Shown here piece by piece: positions 43,358-53,291 of a DNA stretch of 64,000 nt. This DNA comes from Thiosulfatimonas sediminis (GTDB lineage Bacteria > Pseudomonadota > Gammaproteobacteria > Thiomicrospirales > Thiomicrospiraceae). The translations under genes were made by a program, and so were the position numbers. The notes below the pieces were generated by a model. The model was given only the letters and a program-made list of their open reading frames with translations. It was not told the DNA's origin and did not search any database. Location: assembly GCF_011398355.1 (NCBI RefSeq), contig NZ_AP021889.1, positions 930,001 to 994,000 on the forward strand, read 5' to 3'. Position 1 is the first letter of the stretch. The number at the start of each line of letters is the position of its first letter.

Positions 43358-43374
43358 CTGGCATAAACACTGCT
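43358..43374 (+). promoter_or_regulatory. Sigma-54-type promoter for flgIJKL
   Basis: CTGGCATAAACACTGCT: GG-N10-GC. 50 bases before flgI, in a 253-base gap that otherwise shows only the hairpin above. Confidence 0.68.
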
Positions 43375-43424
43375 GATAACTTCTTATCACAGGGCAACCT
43401 GTTTTTCTGAGTTTAGGAGGGGTT

Positions 43425-44519
43425 ATGCATCGTCTGATATTTACGCTTTTCGCGTGTAGCATGGTTTGGAGTAGTTGCAGTTATGCTGAACGGATAAAGG
43501 ATATCGCCAATGTCGGCGGTGTGCGTTCCAATCATCTGGTCGGATACGGTTTGGTTGTCGGGTTAAATGGCTCTGGTGACAAAACCCCGTTTGCTGAGCA
43601 AAGCCTATTAAGTATGTTGAATAAATTTGGCATTAAGGTGCCAGACGGGGTGAGTACTAACACGAAAAATGTCGCGGCGGTCGCTGTGCATTCCGAATTA
43701 CCAGCATTTGCTAAATCGGGTCAAAAAATTGATATTACCGTTTCCTCTTTGGGAAATGCGAAAAGCTTGCGCGGCGGCACCTTGTTAATGACGCCGCTCA
43801 AAGGGGTAGATGGTAATGTTTATGCATTGGCGCAGGGTAATTTGGTGGTTGGCGGTTTAGATGCCAGTGGGGCAGATGGCTCGCGAATTACGATTAATGT
43901 GCCGAGCGTCGGGCGTATTCCCAATGGCGCTATGGTTGAAAAAACCGTCAATACCGGATTTGATCTGGGTAATAGCATTCGTCTTAATCTGAAAAATGCC
44001 GATTTTACGACGGCGACAAATTTGATGAACACCATTAATGAACAACTTGGGGAAGGCACGGCGAAAGCATTGGATGGCGAAACGGTTGAAGTTTTGGCAC
44101 CGCGAATGGCCAACCAACGTGTTGCATTTTTGTCGATGATTGAGAATATGGAAGTGGTCACCGGTGATGCACCAGCCCGAATAATCGTTAATTCACGTAC
44201 CGGAACGGTCGTGATTGGCCAGCACGTTACCGTGAATCCAGCGGCAGTGACTCACGGTAGTTTGACGGTTAAAATCAGTGAAGATACTCAAGTAAGTCAG
44301 CCAAATGCGTTAGGCGGTGGAAACACCGCGCTAACCGCCAATAGTGGTGTCGATGTTCAGCAGGGCAGTGGCCGGATGTTTAATTTTCCAAAAGGTGTTT
44401 CATTGGATGATATCGTGCAGGCGGTGAATAAAGTGGGTGCTGCGCCGGGTGACTTGGTGGCAATTTTGGAAGCTTTAAAGCAGTCTGGTGCGTTGAAAGC
44501 CGAATTAATGATTATTTAA
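43425..44519 (+). CDS. flgI: Flagellar P-ring protein FlgI
   Basis: 364 residues. Signal peptide ending CSYA, then [55 protein letters not shown], and a C-terminal [32 protein letters not shown]. Periplasmic ring around the rod. AGGAGGGG ribosome site. Confidence 0.97.
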   Translation: MHRLIFTLFACSMVWSSCSYAERIKDIANVGGVRSNHLVGYGLVVGLNGSGDKTPFAEQSLLSMLNKFGIKVPDGVSTNTKNVAAVAVHSELPAFAKSGQKIDITVSSLGNAKSLRGGTLLMTPLKGVDGNVYALAQGNLVVGGLDASGADGSRITINVPSVGRIPNGAMVEKTVNTGFDLGNSIRLNLKNADFTTATNLMNTINEQLGEGTAKALDGETVEVLAPRMANQRVAFLSMIENMEVVTGDAPARIIVNSRTGTVVIGQHVTVNPAAVTHGSLTVKISEDTQVSQPNALGGGNTALTANSGVDVQQGSGRMFNFPKGVSLDDIVQAVNKVGAAPGDLVAILEALKQSGALKAELMII

Positions 44520-44535
44520 AACGGGGCGCAGTAAG

Positions 44536-45030
44536 ATGGAAGGACTTGATTTTAAAAATCTCAGTGCGGTCGATTCGATGCGCCAAAAAGCGCAGAACGT
44601 GGCGGATAGCAACGCGCTGAATGATTTGAAAACCACCGCCAAACAAGATCCAAAAGAGGCGCTACGCCCAATGGCGGAGCAGTTTGAAGCGCTCTTTTTG
44701 CAACAGGTTATGAAAGAAGCACGCAAGGTCTCTTTTGATGAAGGCTGGTTGGACGGCAATCAAGGCGATTTTTACAAGGACTGGCATGACAGTCAATTGG
44801 CGCAAAGTTTATCTTCTAAAGGTTCTTTAGGTTTGGCCGATAGTATTGTTGAGCAGCTGGCGCCCAAAATTGATAATGTTTATACGCCGGAGCAGTTTTA
44901 CGCGTTGCAAGCGCAAAAACAGCAGGCGTCAGAATCCTTGCCATCCGCTAAGCACATAGATGAGACGCCAACAGCGCCTGCGGGCTTTGCCAGTACGGCC
45001 AGTGCCTTGCAATTTAGAAAGCAAAATTAA
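44536..45030 (+). CDS. flgJ: Rod-cap protein FlgJ, single-domain form
   Basis: 164 residues: only the rod-binding domain (AEQFEALFLQQVMKEARKVSFDEGWLDGNQGDFYKDWHDSQLAQSLSSKGSLGLADSIVEQL). The C-terminal glucosaminidase domain found in E. coli and Vibrio FlgJ (~310 residues) is absent. A separate transglycosylase gene 3 kb downstream may supply that activity (inference). 16 bases after flgI. Confidence 0.92.
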   Translation: MEGLDFKNLSAVDSMRQKAQNVADSNALNDLKTTAKQDPKEALRPMAEQFEALFLQQVMKEARKVSFDEGWLDGNQGDFYKDWHDSQLAQSLSSKGSLGLADSIVEQLAPKIDNVYTPEQFYALQAQKQQASESLPSAKHIDETPTAPAGFASTASALQFRKQN

Positions 45031-45070
45031 TCAATTGAATCGGCAGTGAAGCGTCGATTGGAGAGACACT

Positions 45071-46942
45071 ATGGCAGATATGTTAACCATTGGGACTTTG
45101 GCAACGAGCACCTTTAAACGGGCGTTGGATGTCACCAGTCACAACGTCGCAAATGTGACCACCGAAGGTTACAGTCGCCAGCGTGCTGAAATTGTCAGTA
45201 ATACGCCAAACGTTGTCGGCAGCGCCTTTTTAGGCGGTGGTTCAGCAGTCAGTACCATCGAACGTATTAATGCGGATTATATTCAACGCCAGCTTTACGG
45301 TAGTTCAGCTATGTTAGAGCGTTATGATGCTTCCTATTCTTTGGCAACTCAAGTGGAAGGCATTGTCGCTGGCAATGATGACGGCGTTAAAGATTTTATG
45401 CAGCGCTATTTTGATAGTCTGCAGACGCTTGCAGCCAATCCGACCTCCAGTGTGTCACGCCAATTATTGCTTGACGAAGCAGGCAATTTGCAAAGTCATG
45501 TGAGTAACCTTTCCAGTGTTTTGAACGATTTGGAAGTGCAGACTAATAACCAAATTACCGATTTGGGCAAAGAAATTAATAGTCGTTTAGAGAGTATTCA
45601 AGAGATCAATAATCAGGTGTCTCGCGCCTTGGCGGTTGGAACGCAACCGCCGAATGATTTACTTGACCAGCGTGACCAAGCCATTTTGGAATTGAGTCAA
45701 TATATCGATATAAAAACCTTCCCGCAAGACGACGGTAGTATTGATGTGCACGCCGGTGGTGGAAAAATTCCGCTGATTACTTCCAATACGTTAACCAAGT
45801 TGGAAGTTGCCGCCAGTCCCTTTCAAGATGAAGGGCGGGTTGAAGTTTACGCATTTATCGGTGGGGATCGCCGCGTTGTCAGTGACAAAATTACAGGTGG
45901 TCAATTAGGCGGCGTTTTAGATTTTAGAACAGAGATGCTTGACCGTGCGCAAAACGATTTAGGTTTAACTCTAAACGGCATGGTTGCGTCAATGAATTGG
46001 CAGCACTATCAAGGTTATGACATTAATGGCGAAGCGGGTGGCGATTTGTTCGCCCCGTTAAGTGTTGATGCGCTTAATAATCGCAACAATACCGGCGTGG
46101 AAGACGGCGAAAATTTTGTGATTAGCTTTAATCCAAATTACGATGGTGTAACGGCTGGAACTCAACCACCTTATACCGGAACACTTGGTGTGGATGTCGA
46201 TGGTCAACCGGCAACCTATGGCGATAAAAAAGCGTTGTTAGATAATGCCATTACGCAAATCGGTAACTTTGCCTCGCGTGAGTATGAAATTCGTTTTGAC
46301 GGTACGGACTATCAGTTTTATGACCATAAGAGCAAAGAGTTACTGACGCCGCTGGAGCAACCTGCAGGTTCTAATCGTTTTCAATTGGATGGGTTGGAAT
46401 TTGATTTAAGTGCCTCTTTGGGGAGTGATGTCGGAGATGTGTTTTTGGTCAAGCCCCATCAAGCCATCTTGGATAGTTTTGAAGTCGCTTTGCGGGATCC
46501 AGAGAAATTGGCAACCCGAGGACAGTCGCCGGTAGAAACCGGTGCTTTTACCGGTACTTCCGGTGCGCCTTTAACGGATAGCAGTCCTCCTGAAGCCGCG
46601 GCGTATGGTGATAATACCAATATGGCGAATATGGCCAGCTTGCAGACCAAAGAGATTCTGTTCAGTGATGATAATGGGGTTGCCTCGAGTACATTACTGG
46701 GTGGCTATTCGATAATGGCCAGTAATGTTGGGCTGTATGTGCGAGGCAACGACATTCAGTTAACCGCTCAGGAAAACGTTTATCAACAATTGGTTGATCG
46801 CCGCGATTCACTTTCTGGGGTTAGTTTAGATGAAGAGGCCGCCAATTTATTGCGCTTCCAGCAGGCTTATGAGGCGTCGGCACAAATTATTTCCACGTCG
46901 CAATCATTGTTTCAAACACTGTTGAGTGTGGTTAGAGGATAG
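45071..46942 (+). CDS. flgK: Hook-filament junction protein FlgK (HAP1)
   Basis: 623 residues. N-terminal LATSTFKRALDVTSHNVANVTTEGYSRQRAEI and C-terminal SGVSLDEEAANLLRFQQAYEASAQIISTSQSLFQTLL are diagnostic. GGAGAG ribosome site before 45071. Confidence 0.96.
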   Translation: MADMLTIGTLATSTFKRALDVTSHNVANVTTEGYSRQRAEIVSNTPNVVGSAFLGGGSAVSTIERINADYIQRQLYGSSAMLERYDASYSLATQVEGIVAGNDDGVKDFMQRYFDSLQTLAANPTSSVSRQLLLDEAGNLQSHVSNLSSVLNDLEVQTNNQITDLGKEINSRLESIQEINNQVSRALAVGTQPPNDLLDQRDQAILELSQYIDIKTFPQDDGSIDVHAGGGKIPLITSNTLTKLEVAASPFQDEGRVEVYAFIGGDRRVVSDKITGGQLGGVLDFRTEMLDRAQNDLGLTLNGMVASMNWQHYQGYDINGEAGGDLFAPLSVDALNNRNNTGVEDGENFVISFNPNYDGVTAGTQPPYTGTLGVDVDGQPATYGDKKALLDNAITQIGNFASREYEIRFDGTDYQFYDHKSKELLTPLEQPAGSNRFQLDGLEFDLSASLGSDVGDVFLVKPHQAILDSFEVALRDPEKLATRGQSPVETGAFTGTSGAPLTDSSPPEAAAYGDNTNMANMASLQTKEILFSDDNGVASSTLLGGYSIMASNVGLYVRGNDIQLTAQENVYQQLVDRRDSLSGVSLDEEAANLLRFQQAYEASAQIISTSQSLFQTLLSVVRG

Positions 46943-46946
46943 CATT

Positions 46947-47996
46947 ATGCGTATTTCAACGAGTCAGTTTCATAGTCAAGGTGTGACCTCGATTCAAAGA
47001 CACCAAGAAGATATTCTAAAAACGCAGTTACAGCTAAGCACCGGTAAACGCGTCAATGCGCCCGGCGATGATCCGGTTGCACTCAGCCAAATAAACGCGT
47101 TAAAAAGCACCATGTCGACCATTGATCAATTCGCTAAAAATGGCGATTACGCAAAAAGTCAGTTAGTTTTGGAAGAAACCGCAATTGGCGATAGCATCAG
47201 TTCGATTCAGCGCGCGCGCGAGCTAGCCATTCAAATGTCGAATGACACTTACAATGCCAGCAATCGCGCACAGGCAGCGGCCGAAGTTGGGCAGATTATT
47301 GAGCAGATGCGCAATATGATGAATTACAGTAATTCCGAAGGCGAAAAAATCTTTGCCGGTAGTAGTGTGAATGTCGAACAAGCATTTGTGCCAGATCCGC
47401 GAAATCCAGGGTATTACGCTTATGTTGGCAGCCCGCAATCCGATCAGACAGCGCTCACCACCGCTACAGCGGTCGCTTTGGATGTCCAAGCCAATTACGG
47501 TTCACGATTTGTGCAGATTGGTTTTGATGACAATGATTACTTAGAAGCGGATGATTTTGGCGATGCTTCGCGTGTGCGCATCACCGACAATGGTTCGGCG
47601 GTATTTAAAACCGACGGCAATAGCGTTGCGGTTGATGGTGTCTTTGTTACCGATGGCCCAGTTGACAATAATATTTTGAATACGATGGTGAGTTTGAAAA
47701 ACTTTCTTGAAGCCGGTGAGCGTCCACCTGACGAACTGATTTTGGATATGGATTCGGCCTTGGAAAACTTGTCTTTTGTACGTGCTGAAATTGGGGGGCG
47801 CCAAAACCGCATTGAATCGCAATATGATGGTGGTGAAACTTTTAAACTGGCCTTGGAAGAGCGTCGCATGAATTTGGAAGAGACCGATATTGTTAAAGGG
47901 ATCACCGATTTAACCCAACAGCAGAATGCATTGCAAATGGCGCAGCAGGTGTTTACACGGGTCAGTGAAATGTCGCTGTTTAATTACTTGCGTTAG
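46947..47996 (+). CDS. flgL: Hook-filament junction protein FlgL (HAP3)
   Basis: 349 residues from the ATG at 46947 (AGAGGA at 46934-46939); the frame opens 21 bases earlier inside flgK. RISTSQFHSQGVTSIQRHQEDILKTQLQLSTGKRVNAPGDDPVAL is the flagellin-like N-terminus; C-terminal ITDLTQQQNALQMAQQVFTRVSEMSLFNYLR. Confidence 0.95.
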   Translation: MRISTSQFHSQGVTSIQRHQEDILKTQLQLSTGKRVNAPGDDPVALSQINALKSTMSTIDQFAKNGDYAKSQLVLEETAIGDSISSIQRARELAIQMSNDTYNASNRAQAAAEVGQIIEQMRNMMNYSNSEGEKIFAGSSVNVEQAFVPDPRNPGYYAYVGSPQSDQTALTTATAVALDVQANYGSRFVQIGFDDNDYLEADDFGDASRVRITDNGSAVFKTDGNSVAVDGVFVTDGPVDNNILNTMVSLKNFLEAGERPPDELILDMDSALENLSFVRAEIGGRQNRIESQYDGGETFKLALEERRMNLEETDIVKGITDLTQQQNALQMAQQVFTRVSEMSLFNYLR

Positions 47997-48042
47997 ATTC
48001 TTTCAAGTTAAGTTTTGCTGATTAAACGTTGAATTTAGAGAA

Positions 48043-48059
48043 CTGGTACTGCTTTTGCT
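48043..48059 (+). promoter_or_regulatory. Sigma-54-type promoter for mltC-like gene and leg cluster
   Basis: CTGGTACTGCTTTTGCT: GG-N10-GC with a consensus TTTTGCT -12 side; -24 is TGGTAC rather than TGGCAC. 39 bases before the transglycosylase gene. Confidence 0.6.
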
Positions 48060-48097
48060 TAATGACGATATAACGTCGTGATTGAGTAGGCAGTATT

Positions 48098-49498
48098 ATG
48101 TTTTTTAGCAAATCTTCAACGGTGTGGATTATCGCCGGCAGTTCGTTGTTATTGCTGGGCGCATCTTACGCATCTTCGATGCATAGCTGGGTTAACCAGC
48201 AGCCACGAGCGCAAAGTGCCGCTCCAGTTGTCATTCCAACATCCTCAGCGATGACGCTGGTCTCGACTCGTCCGTTGCCCGTGACCTTGCCGCCAAGTGA
48301 TTCATCCAGTCAAGCATTGAGTGAGGCGGCTATTGTCGCGCCGTCTAAGAGCCCAGCCCCTCAAATATTGCAGGAGAGTGCTCAATCTCAGCAACCAGAA
48401 ATCTCTGTTCGTTCACCCGTATCATTAGTCGATTCTGTGCCCAGTCAAGCGAAATCATTGTCGACACCGATGGTGTCCATCGATGAGATTTCCGGAGTTG
48501 CTGAGGCTGCAACACCGCCTGAGCAGGTCCCGCCGACGATTATGACCCACACTGTGCCAATGACGCCAAGCGTGCAGCGGCCGCAACAGATTCAGGCCCA
48601 CGCGTATGAAGATGAGATTATTGTTGAGTTTCCAGCGCAACTGGCGCGAACCACACAGATTAAAAAAGCTTTAAGCACGATAATGCTCGCTGATGTCTCT
48701 TTGGAGCAGATGGATTTGCTTAAGCCGGCAAAATTCAATACACAGAATGAACCCTATTACTTTAAGCGGGTACGTGATAAGTCTAACTTTTCGATTCGCT
48801 ATCCGGCACAAGCGTATGAATATGCCAAGGTCTTGTTAAACGAGAACGCTTATTGGGTTGCGGATGAGGCTCAGCAGTTTTTGCACGTCCGTATCCCATT
48901 ACACTCTCCGGATGCGCCTTTGGCCTCTTTGTTACGTCAAGCGCCAAATGCCAAACAAAGCCTATCGTTAACCGTTCCAAACGAGGTCGAGCAGTATCGT
49001 CGCTGGGCTCAGCATTATGCGCAAGCTTATAAAGTGCCGGTGGATATGGTTTTGGCCGTCATGCAGGTTGAGAGTGCTTTCAATCCACAAGCCAGAAGCC
49101 GCTCCAACGCCTTAGGGTTGATGCAAATTAAAGCCGAAGCAGCAGGCCGAGATGTGTTTACCTTGATCGATGGCCATAATCGCGCACCAAGTGAAGAGGA
49201 GTTATTGAACCCGCAAAACAATATCCGGATTGGTGCCGCTTATTTAAGTTTGTTAGACCAACATTATTTTGGCGATGTGAGCGATGCAAAGAAGCGTGAA
49301 CTCCTAGTTATTTCTGCCTATAATGCGGGATTAAATACGGTTTTAAAGTTGTTTGCAAACACACCGAAAGCCGCGCTTGAAAAGATTAATCAATTGACTG
49401 TGCAGCAGCTTTATCAACGTTTGCAGAGTCAGCACGAAACGCAAGAAGCGCGAGAATACGTTGATAGAGTTCTGAATGCGAGACAGCAGTTGAGTTAG
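48098..49498 (+). CDS. MltC-like lytic transglycosylase in the flagellar locus
   Basis: 466 residues. An N-terminal hydrophobic segment (WIIAGSSLLLLGASYA) without lipobox cysteine, a long Ser/Pro/Gln-rich linker (about 35-185), an MltC-type N-terminal domain, and a C-terminal SLT domain with catalytic Glu in VMQVESAFNPQARSRSNALGLMQIK and ISAYNAGLNTVLKLF. E. coli MltC is a lipoprotein; this one is probably anchored by its signal segment or secreted. Between flgL and legB, sharing their strand; possibly the rod-penetrating muramidase missing from FlgJ. Confidence 0.85.
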   Translation: MFFSKSSTVWIIAGSSLLLLGASYASSMHSWVNQQPRAQSAAPVVIPTSSAMTLVSTRPLPVTLPPSDSSSQALSEAAIVAPSKSPAPQILQESAQSQQPEISVRSPVSLVDSVPSQAKSLSTPMVSIDEISGVAEAATPPEQVPPTIMTHTVPMTPSVQRPQQIQAHAYEDEIIVEFPAQLARTTQIKKALSTIMLADVSLEQMDLLKPAKFNTQNEPYYFKRVRDKSNFSIRYPAQAYEYAKVLLNENAYWVADEAQQFLHVRIPLHSPDAPLASLLRQAPNAKQSLSLTVPNEVEQYRRWAQHYAQAYKVPVDMVLAVMQVESAFNPQARSRSNALGLMQIKAEAAGRDVFTLIDGHNRAPSEEELLNPQNNIRIGAAYLSLLDQHYFGDVSDAKKRELLVISAYNAGLNTVLKLFANTPKAALEKINQLTVQQLYQRLQSQHETQEAREYVDRVLNARQQLS

Positions 49499-49518
49499 CT
49501 CATTTGGGGAAAATTAAA

Positions 49519-50514
49519 ATGGAATTTTGGCAAGGCAAGCAAGTTTTAGTGACGGGGGCGGACGGTTTTATTGGTTCTCACCTGACTGAGGCATTAGTTC
49601 AGGTGGGCGCTAAAGTGCGCGCCTTAGTCATTTATAATTCGTTTAATTCTTGGGGGTGGTTAGACAGTTCGCCCTATAAACAGCAAATTGAGGTGGTGAG
49701 CGGAGACGTGCGAGATCCGTTCTTCTGCAAACAGATTACTCAAGGATGTCATACGGTCTTTCATCTTGCAGCCTTAATTGCGATTCCTTATTCCTATGTT
49801 GCGCCCAATTCTTACGTTGAAACGAATGTTAATGGCACCTTAAATATCGCGCAGGCGTGTTTAGAAAACGGTGTGCATCGTCTAATGCATACCTCTACCT
49901 CGGAAGTTTACGGTACGGCGCAATATGTCCCCATTGACGAAACACATCCTTTGCAGCCGCAGTCGCCTTACAGCGCCAGTAAAATCGGTGCTGACGCCAT
50001 GGCAATGTCTTACTACAATGCTTTCGAATTACCAGTATGCATTGCGCGTCCCTTTAATACCTATGGGCCAAGACAATCAGCTAGAGCGGTAATCCCAACG
50101 ATTATTAGCCAGATTGCCAGTGGCAAAAAACAGATTCAACTTGGCGACACTTCGCCCACACGTGATTTTAATTACGTGACCGATACTTGTCGCGGTATGC
50201 TGGCAATTGCGGCGGCGAAAAGTACCATTGGTAAAACGGTCAATATCGGTTCTAATTTTGAAATTTCTATCCAAGATACCTTGAACCTCATCAAGCAAAT
50301 AATGCAGTCTGATGTGGAGTTTGTGACCGATGCTCAACGTCTGCGCCCTAAGGATTCCGAAGTGTTTCGTTTATGGTGTGACAATTCCTTAATCAAAGAC
50401 TTAACGGATTTTGTCCCACAGTACGATATCCTTTCTGGATTGACGCAAACCATTGAGTGGTTTTCACAACCGCAGAATCTAAAGCATTACAAAGCGGATA
50501 TTTATAATGTCTGA
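49519..50514 (+). CDS. legB: NAD-dependent 4,6-dehydratase, legionaminic acid pathway
   Basis: Extended SDR enzyme that would convert (GDP-)GlcNAc to the 4-keto-6-deoxy sugar. 331 residues from the ATG at 49519 (GGGGAAAA upstream; a TTG at 49504 is less likely). Nucleotide motif VTGADGFIGSHL, THTSTSEVYG and catalytic YSASK (YxxxK). RPFNTYGPRQSARAVIPT is typical of the LegB-type branch. 20 bases after the transglycosylase and overlapping legC by eight bases. Confidence 0.88.
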   Translation: MEFWQGKQVLVTGADGFIGSHLTEALVQVGAKVRALVIYNSFNSWGWLDSSPYKQQIEVVSGDVRDPFFCKQITQGCHTVFHLAALIAIPYSYVAPNSYVETNVNGTLNIAQACLENGVHRLMHTSTSEVYGTAQYVPIDETHPLQPQSPYSASKIGADAMAMSYYNAFELPVCIARPFNTYGPRQSARAVIPTIISQIASGKKQIQLGDTSPTRDFNYVTDTCRGMLAIAAAKSTIGKTVNIGSNFEISIQDTLNLIKQIMQSDVEFVTDAQRLRPKDSEVFRLWCDNSLIKDLTDFVPQYDILSGLTQTIEWFSQPQNLKHYKADIYNV

Positions 50515-51652
50515 ATTTTTGCCGATTTATCAAGCGGTTCGCGCGCATTACGGTGACGGTTTTATTCCACTGCACGCGCCTTGCTTTGCGGGTGAGGAAA
50601 AAGCGAAGTTAGTGGATTGTATCGACTCTACATTTGTCTCGTCGGTTGGTAAGTACGTGGATGAATTTGAGCAGCGTATTGCCGAGTTTACTGATGCAAA
50701 GTATGCCGTGGCCGTTGTTAATGGCACCATGGGGTTAATGTTGGCTTTACGGGTTGCTGGAGTGCAAGCCGGCGATTTGGTGATAACCCAATCATTAACC
50801 TTTGTCGCGACCGCGAATGCAATTTCTATGTTGGGCGCCGAGCCGCTATTTTTGGATGTTGATAAATCGACTCTGGGTTTAAGTGCTGGAGTGCTGGAGC
50901 ACTTTTTAAACACTGAGTGCCGTTATCGAGATGGAATTTTACATCATATTGACAGTGGCCAGCGCATCGCCGCCTGTGTGCCTATGCACACTTTGGGAAT
51001 GACCGGTGAAATCCGCAAAATAGCAGAGTTATGTCAAGCCTATGGCGTGAAATTGATTGAGGATGCGGCGGAAAGCTTAGGTTCGTTCGTTCAAGGTCAG
51101 CATAGCGGCACTTTTGGCGATATGGGCGTTTTTAGTTTTAATGGCAATAAAATCATTACGACCGGTGGTGGCGGGGTCTTGGTCACCAATGACGCCACTT
51201 TAGCAAGTCAGGCCAGACATTTAAGTACGACCGCAAAGATTCCGCATGCTTGGGAATTTACGCATGATGAAATCGCTTATAACTTACGAATGCCTAATTT
51301 AAATGCCGCTTTAGGTGTGGCACAAATCCAGCAATTACCGGTATTTCTAACAGAGAAACGCCAGCTTGCCGCTTTTTACCAGCAGGCGTTTGCTGACGCA
51401 GAAGGGTTTTCTTTTGTGCGCGCGCCGGCGGATAATGCCAGCAATGCTTGGCTTAATGCCCTCTGCTTTGAGATGCCAGAACAAGCACAGCGCTTTTTGG
51501 CGGAGTCCAACGGGCAGGGTATCCAAACACGTCCGCTATGGACGCCGATGCATCAATTGGAAATCTATCAATCTTGTCTGCGCGGCGCTTTGCCAAATAC
51601 CGAATTTCTTGCGGCGCGATTGGTTAATATTCCCAGCGGCGTGCGCAGCTGA
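50507..51652 (+). CDS. legC: PLP-dependent aminotransferase, legionaminic acid pathway
   Basis: DegT/DnrJ/EryC1 family; aminates C4 of the keto sugar made by LegB. 381 residues. DAAESLGSF with the PLP aspartate, FGDMGVFSFNGNKIITTGGGG with the Schiff-base lysine in GNK. C-terminal MPEQAQRFLAESNGQGIQTRPLWTPMHQL is LegC-like. Overlaps legB by eight bases and legH by one, so the three are translationally coupled. Confidence 0.9.
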   Translation: MSEFLPIYQAVRAHYGDGFIPLHAPCFAGEEKAKLVDCIDSTFVSSVGKYVDEFEQRIAEFTDAKYAVAVVNGTMGLMLALRVAGVQAGDLVITQSLTFVATANAISMLGAEPLFLDVDKSTLGLSAGVLEHFLNTECRYRDGILHHIDSGQRIAACVPMHTLGMTGEIRKIAELCQAYGVKLIEDAAESLGSFVQGQHSGTFGDMGVFSFNGNKIITTGGGGVLVTNDATLASQARHLSTTAKIPHAWEFTHDEIAYNLRMPNLNAALGVAQIQQLPVFLTEKRQLAAFYQQAFADAEGFSFVRAPADNASNAWLNALCFEMPEQAQRFLAESNGQGIQTRPLWTPMHQLEIYQSCLRGALPNTEFLAARLVNIPSGVRS

Positions 51653-52281
51653 TGCTCAGTCAACAGCCCTTAATGTTAATTGGTGGCGGGGGTCATTGCC
51701 GCAGCTGTATTGATGTCATTGAATCCACTCATTTATTCCAGATTAAAGGGATTGTCGAGGCGGATAACGCGTCTGTTGATGCGAGTCTTGCCTACCCATT
51801 GCTCGGTTATGATCGCGATTTAATTCCGCTGTTAAACGAGACGCCGAATTGTCTGATAACCATCGGTCAATTAAGCAACCCGAAAATTCGACAATCGGTT
51901 TATCAGCACTTATGCTCACTGAATGCAAATATGCTGACAGTGATCTCTGCGCACGCTTATGTGGCGTCAACCGCGAGTATTGGCAAAGGCACGATTGTGA
52001 TGCATCAAGCATTGGTGAATGCTTATGCGCAGATTGGCGAAAATGGCATTATCAATTCGCAAGCGCTAATAGAGCATGACTGTGTGATTGGCAATGATTG
52101 TCATATTTCTACGGGCGCAAAAGTGAATGGTGGCGTCACTATTGGACGTGGCTGCTTTATTGGCAGTGGCGCGGTGATTAAACAAGGCCTTAGCCTCAGC
52201 GATAATGTTGTGGTTGGCGCGAACAGTACCGTTTTGAGGGACATTACTCAGCCGGGTATTTATACGGGAGTGATTAAATGA
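51652..52281 (+). CDS. legH: NeuD/LegH-type sugar N-acetyltransferase
   Basis: 209 residues. N-terminal small Rossmann domain (MLIGGGGHCRSCIDVIE) and a C-terminal left-handed beta helix of hexapeptide repeats (STASIGKGTIVMHQALVNAYAQIGENGIINSQALIEHDC...), catalytic His in EHDC. Acetylates the C4 amine made by LegC. ATG overlaps the legC stop (TGATG). Confidence 0.88.
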   Translation: MLSQQPLMLIGGGGHCRSCIDVIESTHLFQIKGIVEADNASVDASLAYPLLGYDRDLIPLLNETPNCLITIGQLSNPKIRQSVYQHLCSLNANMLTVISAHAYVASTASIGKGTIVMHQALVNAYAQIGENGIINSQALIEHDCVIGNDCHISTGAKVNGGVTIGRGCFIGSGAVIKQGLSLSDNVVVGANSTVLRDITQPGIYTGVIK

Positions 52282-53291
52282 AAGTGTTTATTATTGCTGA
52301 AGCGGGCGTGAATCATAATGGCTCATTGCAAACCGCGAAGCAGTTGGTTGACGCGGCCGCAAAAGCGGGCGCTAATGCAGTGAAATTTCAAACTTTTAAG
52401 GCCGAAGAATTGGTGACTCCTGGCGTGTTGCAAGCAGAGTATCAAACCGTCAATAGCGGGATTGAAGAGAGTCAGCTCTCGATGCTCAAACGACTTGAAT
52501 TGGATCTGTTCTCGCACCGTGCTTTGGTGGCCTATTGCGACCAGAAAAAAATTGAATTTATGTCAACGCCATTTGATTTGTCGAGTATTGATCTGCTCAA
52601 AAATTTAGGCATGCGGCGCTGGAAAATCCCGTCGGGCGAACTCTTGTCAGTGCCGTATTTACGCAAGATTGCGGCTTTTAACCGTTCAACCATTTTGTCT
52701 ACCGGTATGGGCTCCATTGAGGAAGTTGAATTTTCGGTAAAAACTTTGTTGGACGCTGGTTTAGCTCGTAAAAACCTTGCTATTCTGCATGCCAATACTG
52801 CGTATCCAACCCCCTACAGCGATGTGAATTTACGCGCGATGCAAACGCTACAAGATACCTTTGATCTCCCGGTTGGGCTGTCTGACCACTCGCTCGGGAT
52901 TGAAGTGCCGATTGCCGCAGTTGCAATGGGTGCTTGTGTTATTGAAAAACATTTTACCTTAGATAAAACCTTGCCAGGGCCAGACCATAAAGCCAGTTTG
53001 GAACCGCATGAACTTAAAGCGATGGTGACTTCGATCCGAAATATTGAAAAAGCTTTGGGAACCGGTGAGAAACGGCCATCGGTTTCCGAAGCGATGAATA
53101 TCGAAATTGTTCGTAAACGTATTGTAGCGGCTTGTGAGATTCAAGCGAATGAACGCTTTAGTGCCGACAACTTGACCATCAAACGGGCTTCCAGTGGCGT
53201 TGATGCGCGAGACTGGGATGCGGTGATTGGCCAAACCGCTAGGCGACATCTGCAGCCCAATCAGGCATTGCAAGAGCGTGACTATGCCTAA
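52278..53291 (+). CDS. legI: N,N'-diacetyllegionaminate synthase (NeuB family)
   Basis: 337 residues. Condenses the 6-deoxy-diacetamido-mannose-type sugar with PEP to the nine-carbon acid. FIIAEAGVNHNGSL and AVKFQTFKAEELVTPG at the start, PSGELLSVPYLRKIA, GLSDHSLGIEVPIAAVAMGA, HFTLDKTLPGPDHKASLEP, and a C-terminal antifreeze/SAF domain. Overlaps legH by four bases. NeuB and PseI are related; gene context supports LegI. Confidence 0.9.
   Translation: MKVFIIAEAGVNHNGSLQTAKQLVDAAAKAGANAVKFQTFKAEELVTPGVLQAEYQTVNSGIEESQLSMLKRLELDLFSHRALVAYCDQKKIEFMSTPFDLSSIDLLKNLGMRRWKIPSGELLSVPYLRKIAAFNRSTILSTGMGSIEEVEFSVKTLLDAGLARKNLAILHANTAYPTPYSDVNLRAMQTLQDTFDLPVGLSDHSLGIEVPIAAVAMGACVIEKHFTLDKTLPGPDHKASLEPHELKAMVTSIRNIEKALGTGEKRPSVSEAMNIEIVRKRIVAACEIQANERFSADNLTIKRASSGVDARDWDAVIGQTARRHLQPNQALQERDYA

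Noticed and set aside
43820-44161. 113-codon open frame on the minus strand
   Set aside because: Antisense to flgI, which is fully conserved.
47537-47905. 122-codon open frame on the minus strand
   Set aside because: Antisense to flgL with no ribosome site and no recognisable domain.
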